Source of the DNA: Fabrea salina | Taxonomy: Eukaryota; Ciliophora; Heterotrichea; Heterotrichida; Fabreidae | Reading direction: 5' to 3' | Length of the DNA: 64,000 bases | Assembly (NCBI GenBank): GCA_022984795.1 | Contig: JALIHJ010000010.1 | Span: 62,001 to 126,000 of the forward strand | Shown here: one piece after another, positions 33,311 through 43,387 of the stretch | How the letters are laid out: the number at the start of each line of letters is the position of its first letter | Numbering within the stretch: position 1 is the first letter of the stretch | Notes under the pieces: model-generated | The model's input: the letters and a program-made list of their open reading frames with translations, nothing else | What the model was told of the DNA's origin: nothing | Databases searched by the model: none | Program-made: the position numbers and the translations under genes

Positions 33311-36239
33311 AGTAGTTTTTCTGGAACACTTTCAAGACACAGTCAACTGATTTATGAACGTAGGGGAAAAGACTTGCGTATGTAGCATAGTAGTTGTACT
33401 CAATGTAGTCGTCTCCCCAGAAGTCAGCTTTGCAGTCGTCTTTGTTTCTTCTTCCAGTGTTGCAGTTTTGGGAGTAGTCATAGAACCACTCTTTTGTAAG
33501 TTCGAATACCTTCATTCTAGGTTGGTCACCAGCATACAATGTGCAGTAGCTTTCTCCACTGAGTCCACACATGCACCTCGAAGGGAACTCGAGGCTACCA
33601 GTTGATTTGCAGTCTTCATCATCAGAGCATTCATTTAGGTATCCTTGCACATTTTTATCTGCTGCAGCACAAACTGAGTTTCCACTCTGATTTTCTGTGC
33701 AGTAACCTTCTTCGCACAAGTTAGAAATTCGACTGTTGGAGCAACTGTGAATCTGATCGCCTGTCTTAACTGAGTAAATCTTTTGACAGACTTGGTTGGC
33801 TGTTCGGTTGTAGTCACAAACAGCGTCGTTCTGGCATTCGTTAGTTCTTGTGCAGTTCTGATCTAAGCTCTTCTGCTCGACACACTCTGTGCCATTGTAG
33901 TAGAGTTTAGGGTTGCAGTAGTAGTCTCCAGGCTTTCCAGGAGGCACGTCAAAAGGCACTCCCTTACCTTTTCCTTGACACCTGTTGTTTTCACACTTGC
34001 CAGTGGTGTACTCTCCACAGTCACTGTCTTGCTGGCACTTTTCGCCTGGGAACTTTTTGGTAGTGATGAACTCAACAGCTGAACTTCCACTGCAAGTCAC
34101 GTTCATTTCAGGCTCTAATGAGTTACTGATACACTCCGTTCCAGTAGCACAGTTAGAGGAATCAATGGTATATGAGTTTGACAAAGGATCATAAAGAATG
34201 CACATTTGGGAATCAGAGTCAAAGTAACCACAACTGTACTGAGGGCACTTGCGATTGTTTCTGGCTTCATAGTAGCTGTTTTCAAATACTTTGACTGCAC
34301 AGTCAAGTGCATTGTGCACGTAAGGGAAGTTGACTGAGTACGAAAAGTAATAGTTGTATTCAAGGAAGCCATCTCCCCAGAAGTCAGCTTGACAGTCTGG
34401 TTTATCTCTTCTTGCAGTGTTGCAGTTTTGGGAATAGTCATAGTACCATATTTTCAGAAGCTGAAAAGCTTTCATTCTGGGTCCGTCTCCCATGTAAAGA
34501 GTGCAGTAACTGTCTCCACTGAGTCCACACTTACACTGTGAAGGGAACTCAGCATTGCTGTTGGTTGAATTGCATTCGCTGTTTTTGGTGCATCCTAGTT
34601 TGTAGTCTTGATGTTTGTCTGCTTCCACGCAAACGGGTTTACCATTGCTGTTTTCCATGCAGTGTCTGTGCTCACACAAGTTAGAAACATGACTGTTGGA
34701 ACAACTGTGGATCTCTTCTCCGATTTTAACTGAGTAAATCTTTTGACAGACTTGGTTGCCTGCTAGGTTGTAGTCACAAACAGCGTCGTTCTGGCATTCG
34801 TTAGTTCTTGTGCAACTGCCTCCTAAGCTCTTCTGCTCGACACACTCTGTGCCATTGTAGTAGAGTTTAGGGTTGCAGTAGTAGTCTGCAGGTTGAAGGG
34901 TTGGAGTAAAAGGCACTCCCTTACCTTTTCCTTGACACCTGTTGTTTTCACACTTACCAGTGGTGTAATCTCCGCAGTCACTGTCTTGCTGGCACTTTTC
35001 GCCTGGGAACTTTTTGTTAGTAATAGGCCCAGCAGCTGAACTTTCAATGCAAGTCACGTTTGCTTGAGGGTCTAGTGAGTTACTGATACACTCCGTTCCA
35101 GTAGCACAGTTAGAGGCATCAATGGTATATGAGTTTGAATTAGAGTCGTACATAACGCACACTGGAGGGTTAGAAGTAGAGTCGAAGTCATAGCAGTCGT
35201 ATTCAGGACATTCAACTCTTTCCTCGTCTCTGTAGTACTCGTACTGGAAGATTTCAATGATTTCGTCTTGAGCGTTTTTGAAATAAGGAAGGAAGTTGGC
35301 CTTATAATTTTTGAGCTTAAATTCCTCATACTCATCCCAAAAGTCATTCATGCAGACTTCTGAGTTCCTTCTGTGGGTATTGCATTTCTGAGAAATGTTT
35401 CTGTACCAGTCAATTAGCATTTGATTTGCTTTTTGGTGAGAAGGGTCTCCTTTGTGAGGCATGCAGTAAGATTTACCACTGAGTCCGCACAGACACAAAG
35501 AGTTACTCCATCCATAGGCACCACAGTCATCGTTAGAGTCGCACTCTGAAGCTTCTCCATTGCTACTAACTGGCCCAATGCATGTTCCAGTATTTAAGTC
35601 AGAACCAATGTTAATGTCAAGGGTTTTACAGGCTAAGTAAGGAAGAGTTGAACCTGGGATGTTTATTTGAGTTCCATTGCTGACTGAGCCTATTTCAGTG
35701 CACTTAGAGTCAATACAAACATGGCTGTTTACGCACTCCCAGTCACTTTTGCAGGCTTCTCCATTACCAAGTTGCTTCACACACCAGTCAGTAGTGCCAT
35801 TGTAAAACAAGCCTGGGTTGCACGCATAGTTTATTTTGTTTGTGACGTTTTTAAATGCCTGGCCTTCTGAGTAGCCTTGGCAAATTCCATTTTGGCAGCC
35901 AAATGGGGCGTATATTTCACTACAGTCACTGTCAACGCCACACTTCTCTCCTGGGAACTTAACTTCTTTTTGAGGAACTGGTTCTTCTTTGCAGGCCACG
36001 TCACTACGCGGATCTATTCCAAAGAATCCATCGTAAATGCACATTTGGTCTTCTGGACACACAGAGTAGTCCACAAGGTAAGTGGTATTATCACTGAAAA
36101 ACTTAACACAGGTCCCTGGAGACGAACTCTGGTCTATTTTCCCTGGTAAGTATTGAGGGCAAACTCGCGAGGAGTAACTTAAAGCGTTAGCCATTCCAAA
36201 CACCGAAAGAAGTCCTAGAAGAATTTTCTCTCCTTTCAT
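33261..36239 (-). CDS. Cysteine-rich surface protein, units 1-3 of a tandem array (992 aa)
   Basis: Signal peptide at residues 1-19 (MKGEKILLGLLSVFGMANA). Unit 1 spans about residues 20-342, unit 2 about 343-661 and unit 3 about 662-980. Each repeats KFPGEKC...DSDC, YxCNPxLYYNGTxCVxQ, CGLSGxSYC and CNTxRRxxxxC with conserved cysteine spacing. Units 2 and 3 are near copies of unit 4; unit 1 is more diverged and resembles the single-unit gene at 23476. There is no membrane tail in this frame: it ends within the unit 3/4 junction at TAA 33261. N-glycosylation sites are frequent. It is likely a tandem surface antigen whose anchor lies in the next frame. Confidence 0.85.
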   Translation of the reverse strand: MKGEKILLGLLSVFGMANALSYSSRVCPQYLPGKIDQSSSPGTCVKFFSDNTTYLVDYSVCPEDQMCIYDGFFGIDPRSDVACKEEPVPQKEVKFPGEKCGVDSDCSEIYAPFGCQNGICQGYSEGQAFKNVTNKINYACNPGLFYNGTTDWCVKQLGNGEACKSDWECVNSHVCIDSKCTEIGSVSNGTQINIPGSTLPYLACKTLDINIGSDLNTGTCIGPVSSNGEASECDSNDDCGAYGWSNSLCLCGLSGKSYCMPHKGDPSHQKANQMLIDWYRNISQKCNTHRRNSEVCMNDFWDEYEEFKLKNYKANFLPYFKNAQDEIIEIFQYEYYRDEERVECPEYDCYDFDSTSNPPVCVMYDSNSNSYTIDASNCATGTECISNSLDPQANVTCIESSAAGPITNKKFPGEKCQQDSDCGDYTTGKCENNRCQGKGKGVPFTPTLQPADYYCNPKLYYNGTECVEQKSLGGSCTRTNECQNDAVCDYNLAGNQVCQKIYSVKIGEEIHSCSNSHVSNLCEHRHCMENSNGKPVCVEADKHQDYKLGCTKNSECNSTNSNAEFPSQCKCGLSGDSYCTLYMGDGPRMKAFQLLKIWYYDYSQNCNTARRDKPDCQADFWGDGFLEYNYYFSYSVNFPYVHNALDCAVKVFENSYYEARNNRKCPQYSCGYFDSDSQMCILYDPLSNSYTIDSSNCATGTECISNSLEPEMNVTCSGSSAVEFITTKKFPGEKCQQDSDCGEYTTGKCENNRCQGKGKGVPFDVPPGKPGDYYCNPKLYYNGTECVEQKSLDQNCTRTNECQNDAVCDYNRTANQVCQKIYSVKTGDQIHSCSNSRISNLCEEGYCTENQSGNSVCAAADKNVQGYLNECSDDEDCKSTGSLEFPSRCMCGLSGESYCTLYAGDQPRMKVFELTKEWFYDYSQNCNTGRRNKDDCKADFWGDDYIEYNYYATYASLFPYVHKSVDCVLKVFQKNYYETKGRLSTQMPSIQL

Positions 36240-36389
36240 ATTTATAAGTGGCTTAGACGACCAGTATGATTTTTCAACAGTTACTTAATGTAGCTCCAGT
36301 GAAATCACCAGAGCGTTGCTTTAGCGCACTACCCAAAGACCAGCCCTGATCTCTAACAGTGTGCATTCAATTATTATAAATACCATTTA
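36240..36389. other. 150-bp spacer upstream of the surface-protein array
   Basis: Noncoding sequence between the array ATG (36239, minus) and the 3' end of the next minus-strand gene. CTTATAAAT lies immediately before the ATG. I see no RNA gene or repeat in it. It is one of the longer spacers here, which may reflect regulated expression. Confidence 0.5.
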
Positions 36390-37334
36390 TTAAAGCCTTT
36401 TGCACCTGGTTTCTTCAGTGTGCTTTTTTCTGCCGTTAAGACGCTGGAGTTTAAGTTCGCGTTCTTGCATCTTTTTCTGGAGTTGTTCTAGTATGTTTGA
36501 GGGTTCTTGGGTTTTGTTGTCGACTTTACACAGTACTTTTTCGAAAAAGGTTTCTAGTTTAGGAGTAAGTACAGTTTCTTCCCAGTGTTTAATGTGTTGG
36601 TTAAACATTGCAGTGAACTCAGACTGTTCTTGTTCAACTTGGTTCTTAGACTGGACAAACTGAGTTAAGGAATTAACTTGTTGGGTGAGAAGCCCAAGTG
36701 TTTCTTTGAGTTCTTCTATGTTTTGGGTCCAGTTGTTAACTTCTTGTTTGAGATTTTGTATTTCTTGGTTTGAAGGAGTTTTTCGGTAGGCTGGAGAAGG
36801 TGTGTACTCCAAAGAGTTTTCAGCTAACTTAAAAGGGGAACCCGTTAGGTTCTTAAGGTCCTGGTTAAGGTCTACTAGTTGGGTTTCAAGCTTGTCTTCT
36901 AGTTTTTCGTACAAAAAGACCTGGTTCATGTAAGTTCTGTTGGCCCCAAAGCACTCGTTGACCACTACTTTTAAGTAGTTAACAGTTTGGTCGAGGGGAG
37001 TGATCTTAAAGACCTGACACCCACTTTGGGACTCAGCGTGGAACGAGCCCCACTTTTTCCAAGAGTTGAGTTCTTGGGCTGCATAAAGGTCGACTTGGGA
37101 AGGGTTGGAGTTGTAGAAGTGCCAGCAGTACCAGCCGAACTCCCCAAATTCTTTAGGTCTTTCTGTTAAGTTAGAAATGTCCAGAGTGATTTCTTGAGGC
37201 AAGTTCCTTTCTGAAAGCCAAAGCTTGCGTTCCATAGAGCAGAGTACGTTTTCTGCATAACAGCCTCTTTCTTCAGAAGAACTGCTTAAAACTTTAGCTC
37301 CGTTTTCTGCTGTTAAGTAGTTTTGCACAGACAT
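36390..37334 (-). CDS. Jelly-roll (SUN/discoidin-like) plus coiled-coil protein (314 aa)
   Basis: Starts at MSVQNYLTAENGAKVL (ATG 37334); the longer open frame upstream has no supporting homology and would overlap POLE. Residues about 5-150 look like a galactose-binding jelly-roll of the SUN/discoidin/CEP104 type: GAKVLSSSSEERGCYAENVL, ITLDISNL, FGWYCWHFYNSNPSQVDLYA, and closing CFGANRTYMNQVFLYE. The remainder is coiled coil with a basic end. Such modules in ciliates occur in ciliary and nuclear-envelope proteins; no membrane segment is present. Only 6 bp separate it from the divergent POLE ATG. Confidence 0.6.
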   Translation of the reverse strand: MSVQNYLTAENGAKVLSSSSEERGCYAENVLCSMERKLWLSERNLPQEITLDISNLTERPKEFGEFGWYCWHFYNSNPSQVDLYAAQELNSWKKWGSFHAESQSGCQVFKITPLDQTVNYLKVVVNECFGANRTYMNQVFLYEKLEDKLETQLVDLNQDLKNLTGSPFKLAENSLEYTPSPAYRKTPSNQEIQNLKQEVNNWTQNIEELKETLGLLTQQVNSLTQFVQSKNQVEQEQSEFTAMFNQHIKHWEETVLTPKLETFFEKVLCKVDNKTQEPSNILEQLQKKMQERELKLQRLNGRKKHTEETRCKRL

Positions 37335-37340
37335 ACTTAA
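37335..37340. promoter_or_regulatory. 6-bp divergent start spacer
   Basis: Only acttaa separates the minus ATG (37334) from the POLE ATG (37341). Confidence 0.6.
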
Positions 37341-40300
37341 ATGGAAAAAGCGCGAAACCAAACCCAGGAAGAATTTGAGAACCTGATGGAGTGGGAAACA
37401 CTTACTGAAGGAAGCAAAGTAGGTTACCTGTTCAACATCAAGCCTCACAAAGTTCTTGACGAAAACAGGAAAGAAGTAGCTTGTGTGCTTCTTTACATGG
37501 TTGATGAAGCTTGCAATGCTTTCAAGGTAGTGCTTCGTTACGACCCTTACTTCTACGTGCTTGCTCACGAAGAGTTCCGCAGCGAAGTGCTCTACGCAAT
37601 CACCAGGCGCTTCGGAGGAATGCTTAAAACTGCAGAAATCGTTGAAAAAGTTGACTTGGACTTACCAAATCACTTAGCAGGCTTAAAACAAACTTACATT
37701 AAACTCACTTTTGCAAGCATTAACGACTTAATTTCAGTGAGAAACACTATCAAGCAGAAAATGAGACTGAACGCCCGGAGCAACTTCCAAGACTACCTAG
37801 AGAGCATACAAGATACCAGGGAACACGACGTGATTTACTACACGCGCGTAGCAATAGACTTGGACTTAAGGTGCGGAAAGTGGTACCAAGTTTCTTTTAG
37901 GAACTCCCAACCCCAACTTAACTCCCTTCCTGAAAAGCTTACTAACCCCAGACTTAGAGTCCTAGCTTTTGACATCGAAACTGTAAAGTCGCCTTTTAAG
38001 TTCCCTGACGCAAGAGTTGACCCCATTATGATGATTTCTTACATGATTGACGGAGTGGGATTCCTCATAGTTAACCGGGAAGTAGTTAGTGAGGACATAG
38101 AAGACTTCGAGTACACTCCCAAACCTGAGTTCAAAGGAGAATTTACTGTGCTTAACGAAGCCAACGAGTTCCAAGTCCTCACTGCGTTTTTTTACCACAT
38201 CAAAAAAACTAAGCCTTTCATTTTTTCAACTTTTAACGGAGACTACTTTGACTGGCCTTACATAAAGACCAGGGCTAGCATAAACGGACTAGACATGGAA
38301 AAAGAAATAGGAGTTTACGAAGAAGCAGGCGAGTTCAAAGGACGTCTTTCAGTCCACATGGACTGTCTTTACTGGGTCAAAAGAGACGCCTACCTGCCTC
38401 AAGGGTCACATGGACTCAAAAAAGTCACCAAAGCAAAGCTAGGCTATGAACCAGTTGAACTGGACCCTGAAGAAATGGTTCCTTTTGCAAAAAACAACCC
38501 ACAAGGTTTAGCTGTGTACTCAGTGTCAGACGCAGTTGCTACTTACTACTTGTACAAAACGCACATCCACGACTTTATTTTTGCACTGTGTTCAATAGTT
38601 CCTTTGTACCCAGACGACGTGCTTAGAAAGGGTAGTGGAACTCTTTGCGAGCAACTGCTAATGGCCCAAGCCTACTCAAGAAACATTATTTTCCCCAACA
38701 AAATGACAGAGAAGAGCGAAAGTTTCTACCAAGGGCACTTAATTGAAAGCGAAACTTACATTGGAGGCCACGTAGAGTGCCTTGAAGTAGGAGTTTACAG
38801 ATGCGACTTTCCTGTACAGTTCAAACTTGACTCTGAAGCTTACCAGGAACTGATTGGCCAAGTAGAAGCCTCAGTGGACTTTTGTGCACAGATAGAAAAC
38901 GGAGTGTCTCCTCAAGACATAGTTAACAAACAAGAAGTCTGCAACTCTATAAAAGAACACCTTCAGGAATTAAGGGACTCAGGACCTTTAGAAATAAAAC
39001 CTCTCATTTACCACTTAGACGTAGCAGCTATGTACCCCAACATTATTTTGTCAAACAGACTGCAACCCACTGCTATTGTTTCTGAGAAAAACTGCGCAAG
39101 CTGCATCTACAACAACCCTTCTAACAACTGCAAACGCAACTTGTCCTGGGAGTGGCGAGGAGAACTTTTCCCCCTTAAAAAAGGAGAGTACGAAGGGATC
39201 AAGTCCCAGCTTGAACAAGACGTTTTTGACGGAGTCCCTTTCAGCCATCATTCAGCTGACTCCCAACAGTCGAAAATCAAAACCCGAGTCAAAGAGTACT
39301 GCAAACGAGCTTACAACCAAGTGCACTTCACCAAAACCGAACTAAAAACTGACACTGTGTGCATGCGGGAAAACTCTTTTTACGTTGACACTGTGCGTGC
39401 TTTTAGGGACCGTCGTTACGACTTTAAGCACAAAGTTAAACTTGAGTTAAACAACTTAAAGTCTGTCCAGTCAGACTCAGTTGAAGCCAAAGAAGCAGAG
39501 GAAAGAATGAACTTGTTTGAGTCACTGCAGCTAGCACACAAAATCATTCTGAACTCTTTTTACGGCTACGTAATGAGGAAAGGCGCTAGATGGTACTCTA
39601 TGGAAATGGCGGGCATGGTGACTCACATGGGAGGCACGATTATAAGACAAGCCAGAAAGCTCATAGAAAGAATTGGAAAACCTTTAGAGTTAGACACTGA
39701 TGGAATATGGTGCTTGCTTCCTGGAGGCTTTCCTGAGAACTTTTACTTGGAAACTCATTCAGGGAAAAGGATCAGCATGGCTTACCCCTGCACAATGCTT
39801 AACGTGCTTATTTACGACTCGTTCAAGAACCCTCAGTACCAAACCCTTTCAGAAGACGGGTCTTACAAAACCCACACAGAGATGTCTGTGTTTTTCGAGA
39901 TTGACGGGCCTTACCGCTGCATGATGATTCCTGCTTCTACTGAAGAAAACAAGATGCTCAAGAAAAGGTACGCTGTGTTCAACATGGCAGGCAAAATGAC
40001 TGAACTCAAAGGCTTTGAACTCAAAAGAAGGGGAGAACTCAAACTCATCAAGGTGTTCCAGGAAGAAATCTTCGACAAGTACCTTCAAGGCACTAACTTG
40101 GAAGAGTGCTACTCAGCCATAGCCCAAGTTGCTGACAAGTGGTGGGACATGCTTGAACTCAAAGGTTCCAATGTAGCCAACGAAGAACTTATAGAGTACT
40201 TGTGCGAAGACAGAATTCTTTCAAAGTCACTCAGTGAGTATGGAGCGCAGAAGTCCACAGCCATAACTACAGCCAAAAGAATGGGAGACTTGCTAGGAAA

Positions 40301-43300
40301 AGAAACTGTTGAAGAAAAAGGACTTAACTGCAAGTTCCTTATATCGCGCAAACCTGAAGGAGCCTCTGTGACAGAGCGAGCAGTTCCAGCAGTAGTGTTT
40401 AGCATGGAACCAGAAGTCAGATTGAAATACCTTAAGCTGTGGCTGAAAGACCCAGGCTTGAAGCAGGCCAGTTTAGAGTCGGTCATTGACTGGGACTACT
40501 ACAAAGAAAGACTTGCTGGAGCTATTCGCAAAGTCATCACTATTCCAGCTATAATTCAGAAACTCTCGAACCCCACTCCAAGGATTCCTTTGCCTGACTG
40601 GCTTTCTAGGAAAATCAAAGAAATGCAGTCTAACAGCAAGCAACAAAACATCACAGCACACTTCAAACCTGCTCCAAGGCCACAGCACCCTGTAGTAGAG
40701 GTGAAGCTCAAAGTTCTTGAGATTCCTCCTTTGTTAGACATGAACCAAGCTCCTGACTTATATAGTGAAGGTTGGCTGGCTACCCAGCAACAGGCTTGGC
40801 GCCAAAGACGTAAACACAACCTTGCACTGAAGAAGTTCAGAAAAGAACGTGTAAGCAAAAACATAAGTGGATACTTAAAAGGAAAAGACAAAGGACTTCT
40901 CTACACAGACTGGCAAGTCATAGGGTGCTACCAGTTTGAAGGGAGTTTGTTTAAGATGTGGATTTACACAGAGCTGGGCGAAATGCAGTGTTTGAACCTT
41001 GAAGTTAAAAGACAAGTCTATATAAGCAGTTCTACTTCAAGAGTAAACAACTTTTTTAAGTCTGTTAAAATGAAACTGCCTCACAACAAAAGCTGCAACC
41101 ACTTGTATGAGTACTCCATCACAGAAACTGAGTTCCAGGAAAAGTCCTTTTTGCTAAGCAACGCTTTAGCTGACTCTGAAATTGAGGGAGTGTACGAAAC
41201 CAAAATTCCTATCCAAGACTTAGCAAACATCAAAATGAGTTGTGTTTTAAAACCCAAAACAGAGGACCTTGAGCGGTTCCTTGAACAAAAAGGCAACTTA
41301 GTGGGCCACACTTTTCAATTTGAGAACTTTGAAGTCAAAAAAGACCCTTACTACCTTAACGACTTCCAGTTGTTTAACAAGTTTTATTTGCTGCATGTTA
41401 AAACTGGAGTCAGGAGTGTGTGGATGCTTTTCAACTCCGATAGTTTCAGCATAGATACCTTTGTTTTGGTCCCTGGTCACTCAGAAAAACCTTCTTTAGC
41501 TAAGTTCGTGAAAGAAGCTGTTAAAAGCCAGGACTGGTCAGTAGAAACTCACTACCCCAAAAACGAAACTCTAGCTTTAAAAGCCATAGAAAAAACTATC
41601 CAAGAAAAAAAACTCAGCAATTCAGTTATACTGGTTTGTTCTGTGTACTCTTTGGAGGAACTCAGAACTAAGGGGCTTAAGTCCTTAGTCCAGGAACTGC
41701 CTGTTATACAACTAACTAAACCTAGTTTTGTTCTGCCTGCTCTTAACTGGCAAAAAGAAGCTATAGACTACCTCTGCTCTGTTTACGAAGAGTCTTTTGC
41801 CAAAACCCAAGAAAAACTAGGCTTTGCTAGGTACGCAAACTTACCTATAGGAAACGTTCCTGAGGACGCAAGCAGTTACTTATGTGACATCTTGTTTGCT
41901 AGGAGTTTAAAAGCTTCTAGAAACATACTGTGGTGGAGCAAAGAGTCAGTAGGCGACTTTGGAGGCGATGAAGACCCTGAGTCCCACCTAGAAGACAAAG
42001 ACTTCTACGGAACCGAACTGTGCAACCCTGGGCTTTACTCAGACATTGTGATAGAACTTGACTTGGGTGTTTTGCCCATCAATGCAATTCTGTGCTACAA
42101 GCATCTGCACTCAGGCGAAGTCATTGAAGACAATCCTAACGACGAAAGAGTAGTGTGTTTGGACTCCTTCAGACGAATCAGAAACATAGTAAACACTTGG
42201 GTAGAGGATGTTCAGAAGTACAACAACAGGTACGCAGACGCCCTGGTAATGAACTGCTACAGGTGGCTGGCTTCTAGGAGTTCAGGCATGTACGACCCCT
42301 TACTACACCTCACTATGCACAAGCTTGTAGAACAGCTGTTTAAAACGCTTTTAACTGAAATCAAAAAACTAGGAGCCAAAGTAGTTTACGCACACTCTGA
42401 CAAGCTGATTGTTAACACTGGAAAAGCTAACTTGGAAGAAGCAAAACAGTACTGCCAATTCTTGATAAGGAACTTAACAAGCACACCTACTTTTGCTTAC
42501 TTGTCTTTAGAACCAACTAAGTACTGGAGAGTGCTTTTGTGGAAAGACAGTGTGAACTACGCTGGAATTGAAATCTCGGAGCAAAACTTTAAAATATCTT
42601 CTCAGTGGCATTTGTTAGAACTGCTTCCGGAGGAACTGGGCCAGCTTTGCTTAGTTATTCTTGCACAGCTTCTGCAAAGGACTTATGAGTACCTGGACAC
42701 TGCAATGGAGCCCAAAAGAATAGTTTTGTTACAAAACATCAAACAAATGCTGAGCAACGAAATAGCTCCTAAACTGTTTGAGTCTATACACAGCATTCTT
42801 CAATCCTTAGAGTCCTTTGAGTTTCCCTACTTAGTAGGTAAGTCACTCCAAACAACTAACCCTGCCTTGGAGTTTGTAAAGATAGCTACTCACATACTGA
42901 GTTTAGAGTCTGACTTATCCCAAGAAGTTGAGTCTCTGAGAAAGAACCTTTTGCGTTTGCTGAACTACAGCGACTTTTCAAGCGAAGCTGAGTACAAAGA
43001 ACCTTTTAACTCCTTGATGCTGCCAGAAGTGATTTGCAGTAACTGTTTGTACACTCGCGACATTGACCTGTGCAGAGACCCCAGACTTAGCAAAGGAGAG
43101 TGGAACTGCTACTTGTGTAACTCCAGCTTCGAAAAAACTACTTTTGAAATGAAACTAGTTAGACTGCTGCAGAGGAAAATAAAAGTTTTCCAAAACCAAG
43201 ACTTGAAGTGCGCTAAGTGCAGACTCAACAAAGGAAGTCTCTTAGCTAGAAGGTGTGCTTGTTCAGGCGAGTATATCTACACTATTTCGAGAGAAAGCTT

Positions 43301-43382
43301 TACTAAGTTCCTTGGCACTCTGAGTGAAGTAGCTGAGTTCCATGAAATGAAGTACTTGCAAACCCTAATTCCGAATAATTAA
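37341..43382 (+). CDS. POLE: DNA polymerase epsilon catalytic subunit (2,013 aa)
   Basis: Leading-strand replicative polymerase. The exonuclease motifs are intact: FDIET near residue 211, FNGDYFDWPYI near 300 and YSVSDAVATYYLY near 395. The iron-sulfur cluster cysteines specific to Pol epsilon appear as CASC...NNCKRN near 585-598 and VCMRENSF near 673. Polymerase motif A is DVAAMYPNIILSNR near 560 and motif C is LDTDGIW near 783. The inactive second polymerase half follows, then two C-terminal cysteine clusters (CSNC...CYLC near 1898-1924; CAKC...CACSG near 1955-1973). It is somewhat shorter than yeast or human (about 2,220-2,290 aa) but has all parts. It is the longest single open frame in the window and supports the standard code. 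Confidence 0.97.
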   Translation: MEKARNQTQEEFENLMEWETLTEGSKVGYLFNIKPHKVLDENRKEVACVLLYMVDEACNAFKVVLRYDPYFYVLAHEEFRSEVLYAITRRFGGMLKTAEIVEKVDLDLPNHLAGLKQTYIKLTFASINDLISVRNTIKQKMRLNARSNFQDYLESIQDTREHDVIYYTRVAIDLDLRCGKWYQVSFRNSQPQLNSLPEKLTNPRLRVLAFDIETVKSPFKFPDARVDPIMMISYMIDGVGFLIVNREVVSEDIEDFEYTPKPEFKGEFTVLNEANEFQVLTAFFYHIKKTKPFIFSTFNGDYFDWPYIKTRASINGLDMEKEIGVYEEAGEFKGRLSVHMDCLYWVKRDAYLPQGSHGLKKVTKAKLGYEPVELDPEEMVPFAKNNPQGLAVYSVSDAVATYYLYKTHIHDFIFALCSIVPLYPDDVLRKGSGTLCEQLLMAQAYSRNIIFPNKMTEKSESFYQGHLIESETYIGGHVECLEVGVYRCDFPVQFKLDSEAYQELIGQVEASVDFCAQIENGVSPQDIVNKQEVCNSIKEHLQELRDSGPLEIKPLIYHLDVAAMYPNIILSNRLQPTAIVSEKNCASCIYNNPSNNCKRNLSWEWRGELFPLKKGEYEGIKSQLEQDVFDGVPFSHHSADSQQSKIKTRVKEYCKRAYNQVHFTKTELKTDTVCMRENSFYVDTVRAFRDRRYDFKHKVKLELNNLKSVQSDSVEAKEAEERMNLFESLQLAHKIILNSFYGYVMRKGARWYSMEMAGMVTHMGGTIIRQARKLIERIGKPLELDTDGIWCLLPGGFPENFYLETHSGKRISMAYPCTMLNVLIYDSFKNPQYQTLSEDGSYKTHTEMSVFFEIDGPYRCMMIPASTEENKMLKKRYAVFNMAGKMTELKGFELKRRGELKLIKVFQEEIFDKYLQGTNLEECYSAIAQVADKWWDMLELKGSNVANEELIEYLCEDRILSKSLSEYGAQKSTAITTAKRMGDLLGKETVEEKGLNCKFLISRKPEGASVTERAVPAVVFSMEPEVRLKYLKLWLKDPGLKQASLESVIDWDYYKERLAGAIRKVITIPAIIQKLSNPTPRIPLPDWLSRKIKEMQSNSKQQNITAHFKPAPRPQHPVVEVKLKVLEIPPLLDMNQAPDLYSEGWLATQQQAWRQRRKHNLALKKFRKERVSKNISGYLKGKDKGLLYTDWQVIGCYQFEGSLFKMWIYTELGEMQCLNLEVKRQVYISSSTSRVNNFFKSVKMKLPHNKSCNHLYEYSITETEFQEKSFLLSNALADSEIEGVYETKIPIQDLANIKMSCVLKPKTEDLERFLEQKGNLVGHTFQFENFEVKKDPYYLNDFQLFNKFYLLHVKTGVRSVWMLFNSDSFSIDTFVLVPGHSEKPSLAKFVKEAVKSQDWSVETHYPKNETLALKAIEKTIQEKKLSNSVILVCSVYSLEELRTKGLKSLVQELPVIQLTKPSFVLPALNWQKEAIDYLCSVYEESFAKTQEKLGFARYANLPIGNVPEDASSYLCDILFARSLKASRNILWWSKESVGDFGGDEDPESHLEDKDFYGTELCNPGLYSDIVIELDLGVLPINAILCYKHLHSGEVIEDNPNDERVVCLDSFRRIRNIVNTWVEDVQKYNNRYADALVMNCYRWLASRSSGMYDPLLHLTMHKLVEQLFKTLLTEIKKLGAKVVYAHSDKLIVNTGKANLEEAKQYCQFLIRNLTSTPTFAYLSLEPTKYWRVLLWKDSVNYAGIEISEQNFKISSQWHLLELLPEELGQLCLVILAQLLQRTYEYLDTAMEPKRIVLLQNIKQMLSNEIAPKLFESIHSILQSLESFEFPYLVGKSLQTTNPALEFVKIATHILSLESDLSQEVESLRKNLLRLLNYSDFSSEAEYKEPFNSLMLPEVICSNCLYTRDIDLCRDPRLSKGEWNCYLCNSSFEKTTFEMKLVRLLQRKIKVFQNQDLKCAKCRLNKGSLLARRCACSGEYIYTISRESFTKFLGTLSEVAEFHEMKYLQTLIPNN

Positions 43383-43387
43383 TATAC

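Larger units (their letters stand above)
32213..36180 (-). repeat. Tandem array of about 960-1,000-bp coding units
   Basis: The landmark ccccagaag (end of the FWGD segment, plus strand) recurs at 32442, 33415 and 34375, with a diverged equivalent near 35336. This gives spacings of about 973, 960 and 961 bp. Long stretches are identical between units, for example around 32840-32910, 33830-33895 and 34790-34855. Recent unequal exchange or conversion is the simplest explanation. Confidence 0.9.

Noticed and set aside
37335-37568. Longer N-terminal extension (78 residues) of the jelly-roll protein opposite POLE.
   Set aside because: It has no ATG at its beginning, lies fully antisense to POLE's conserved N-terminus and has no domain character.
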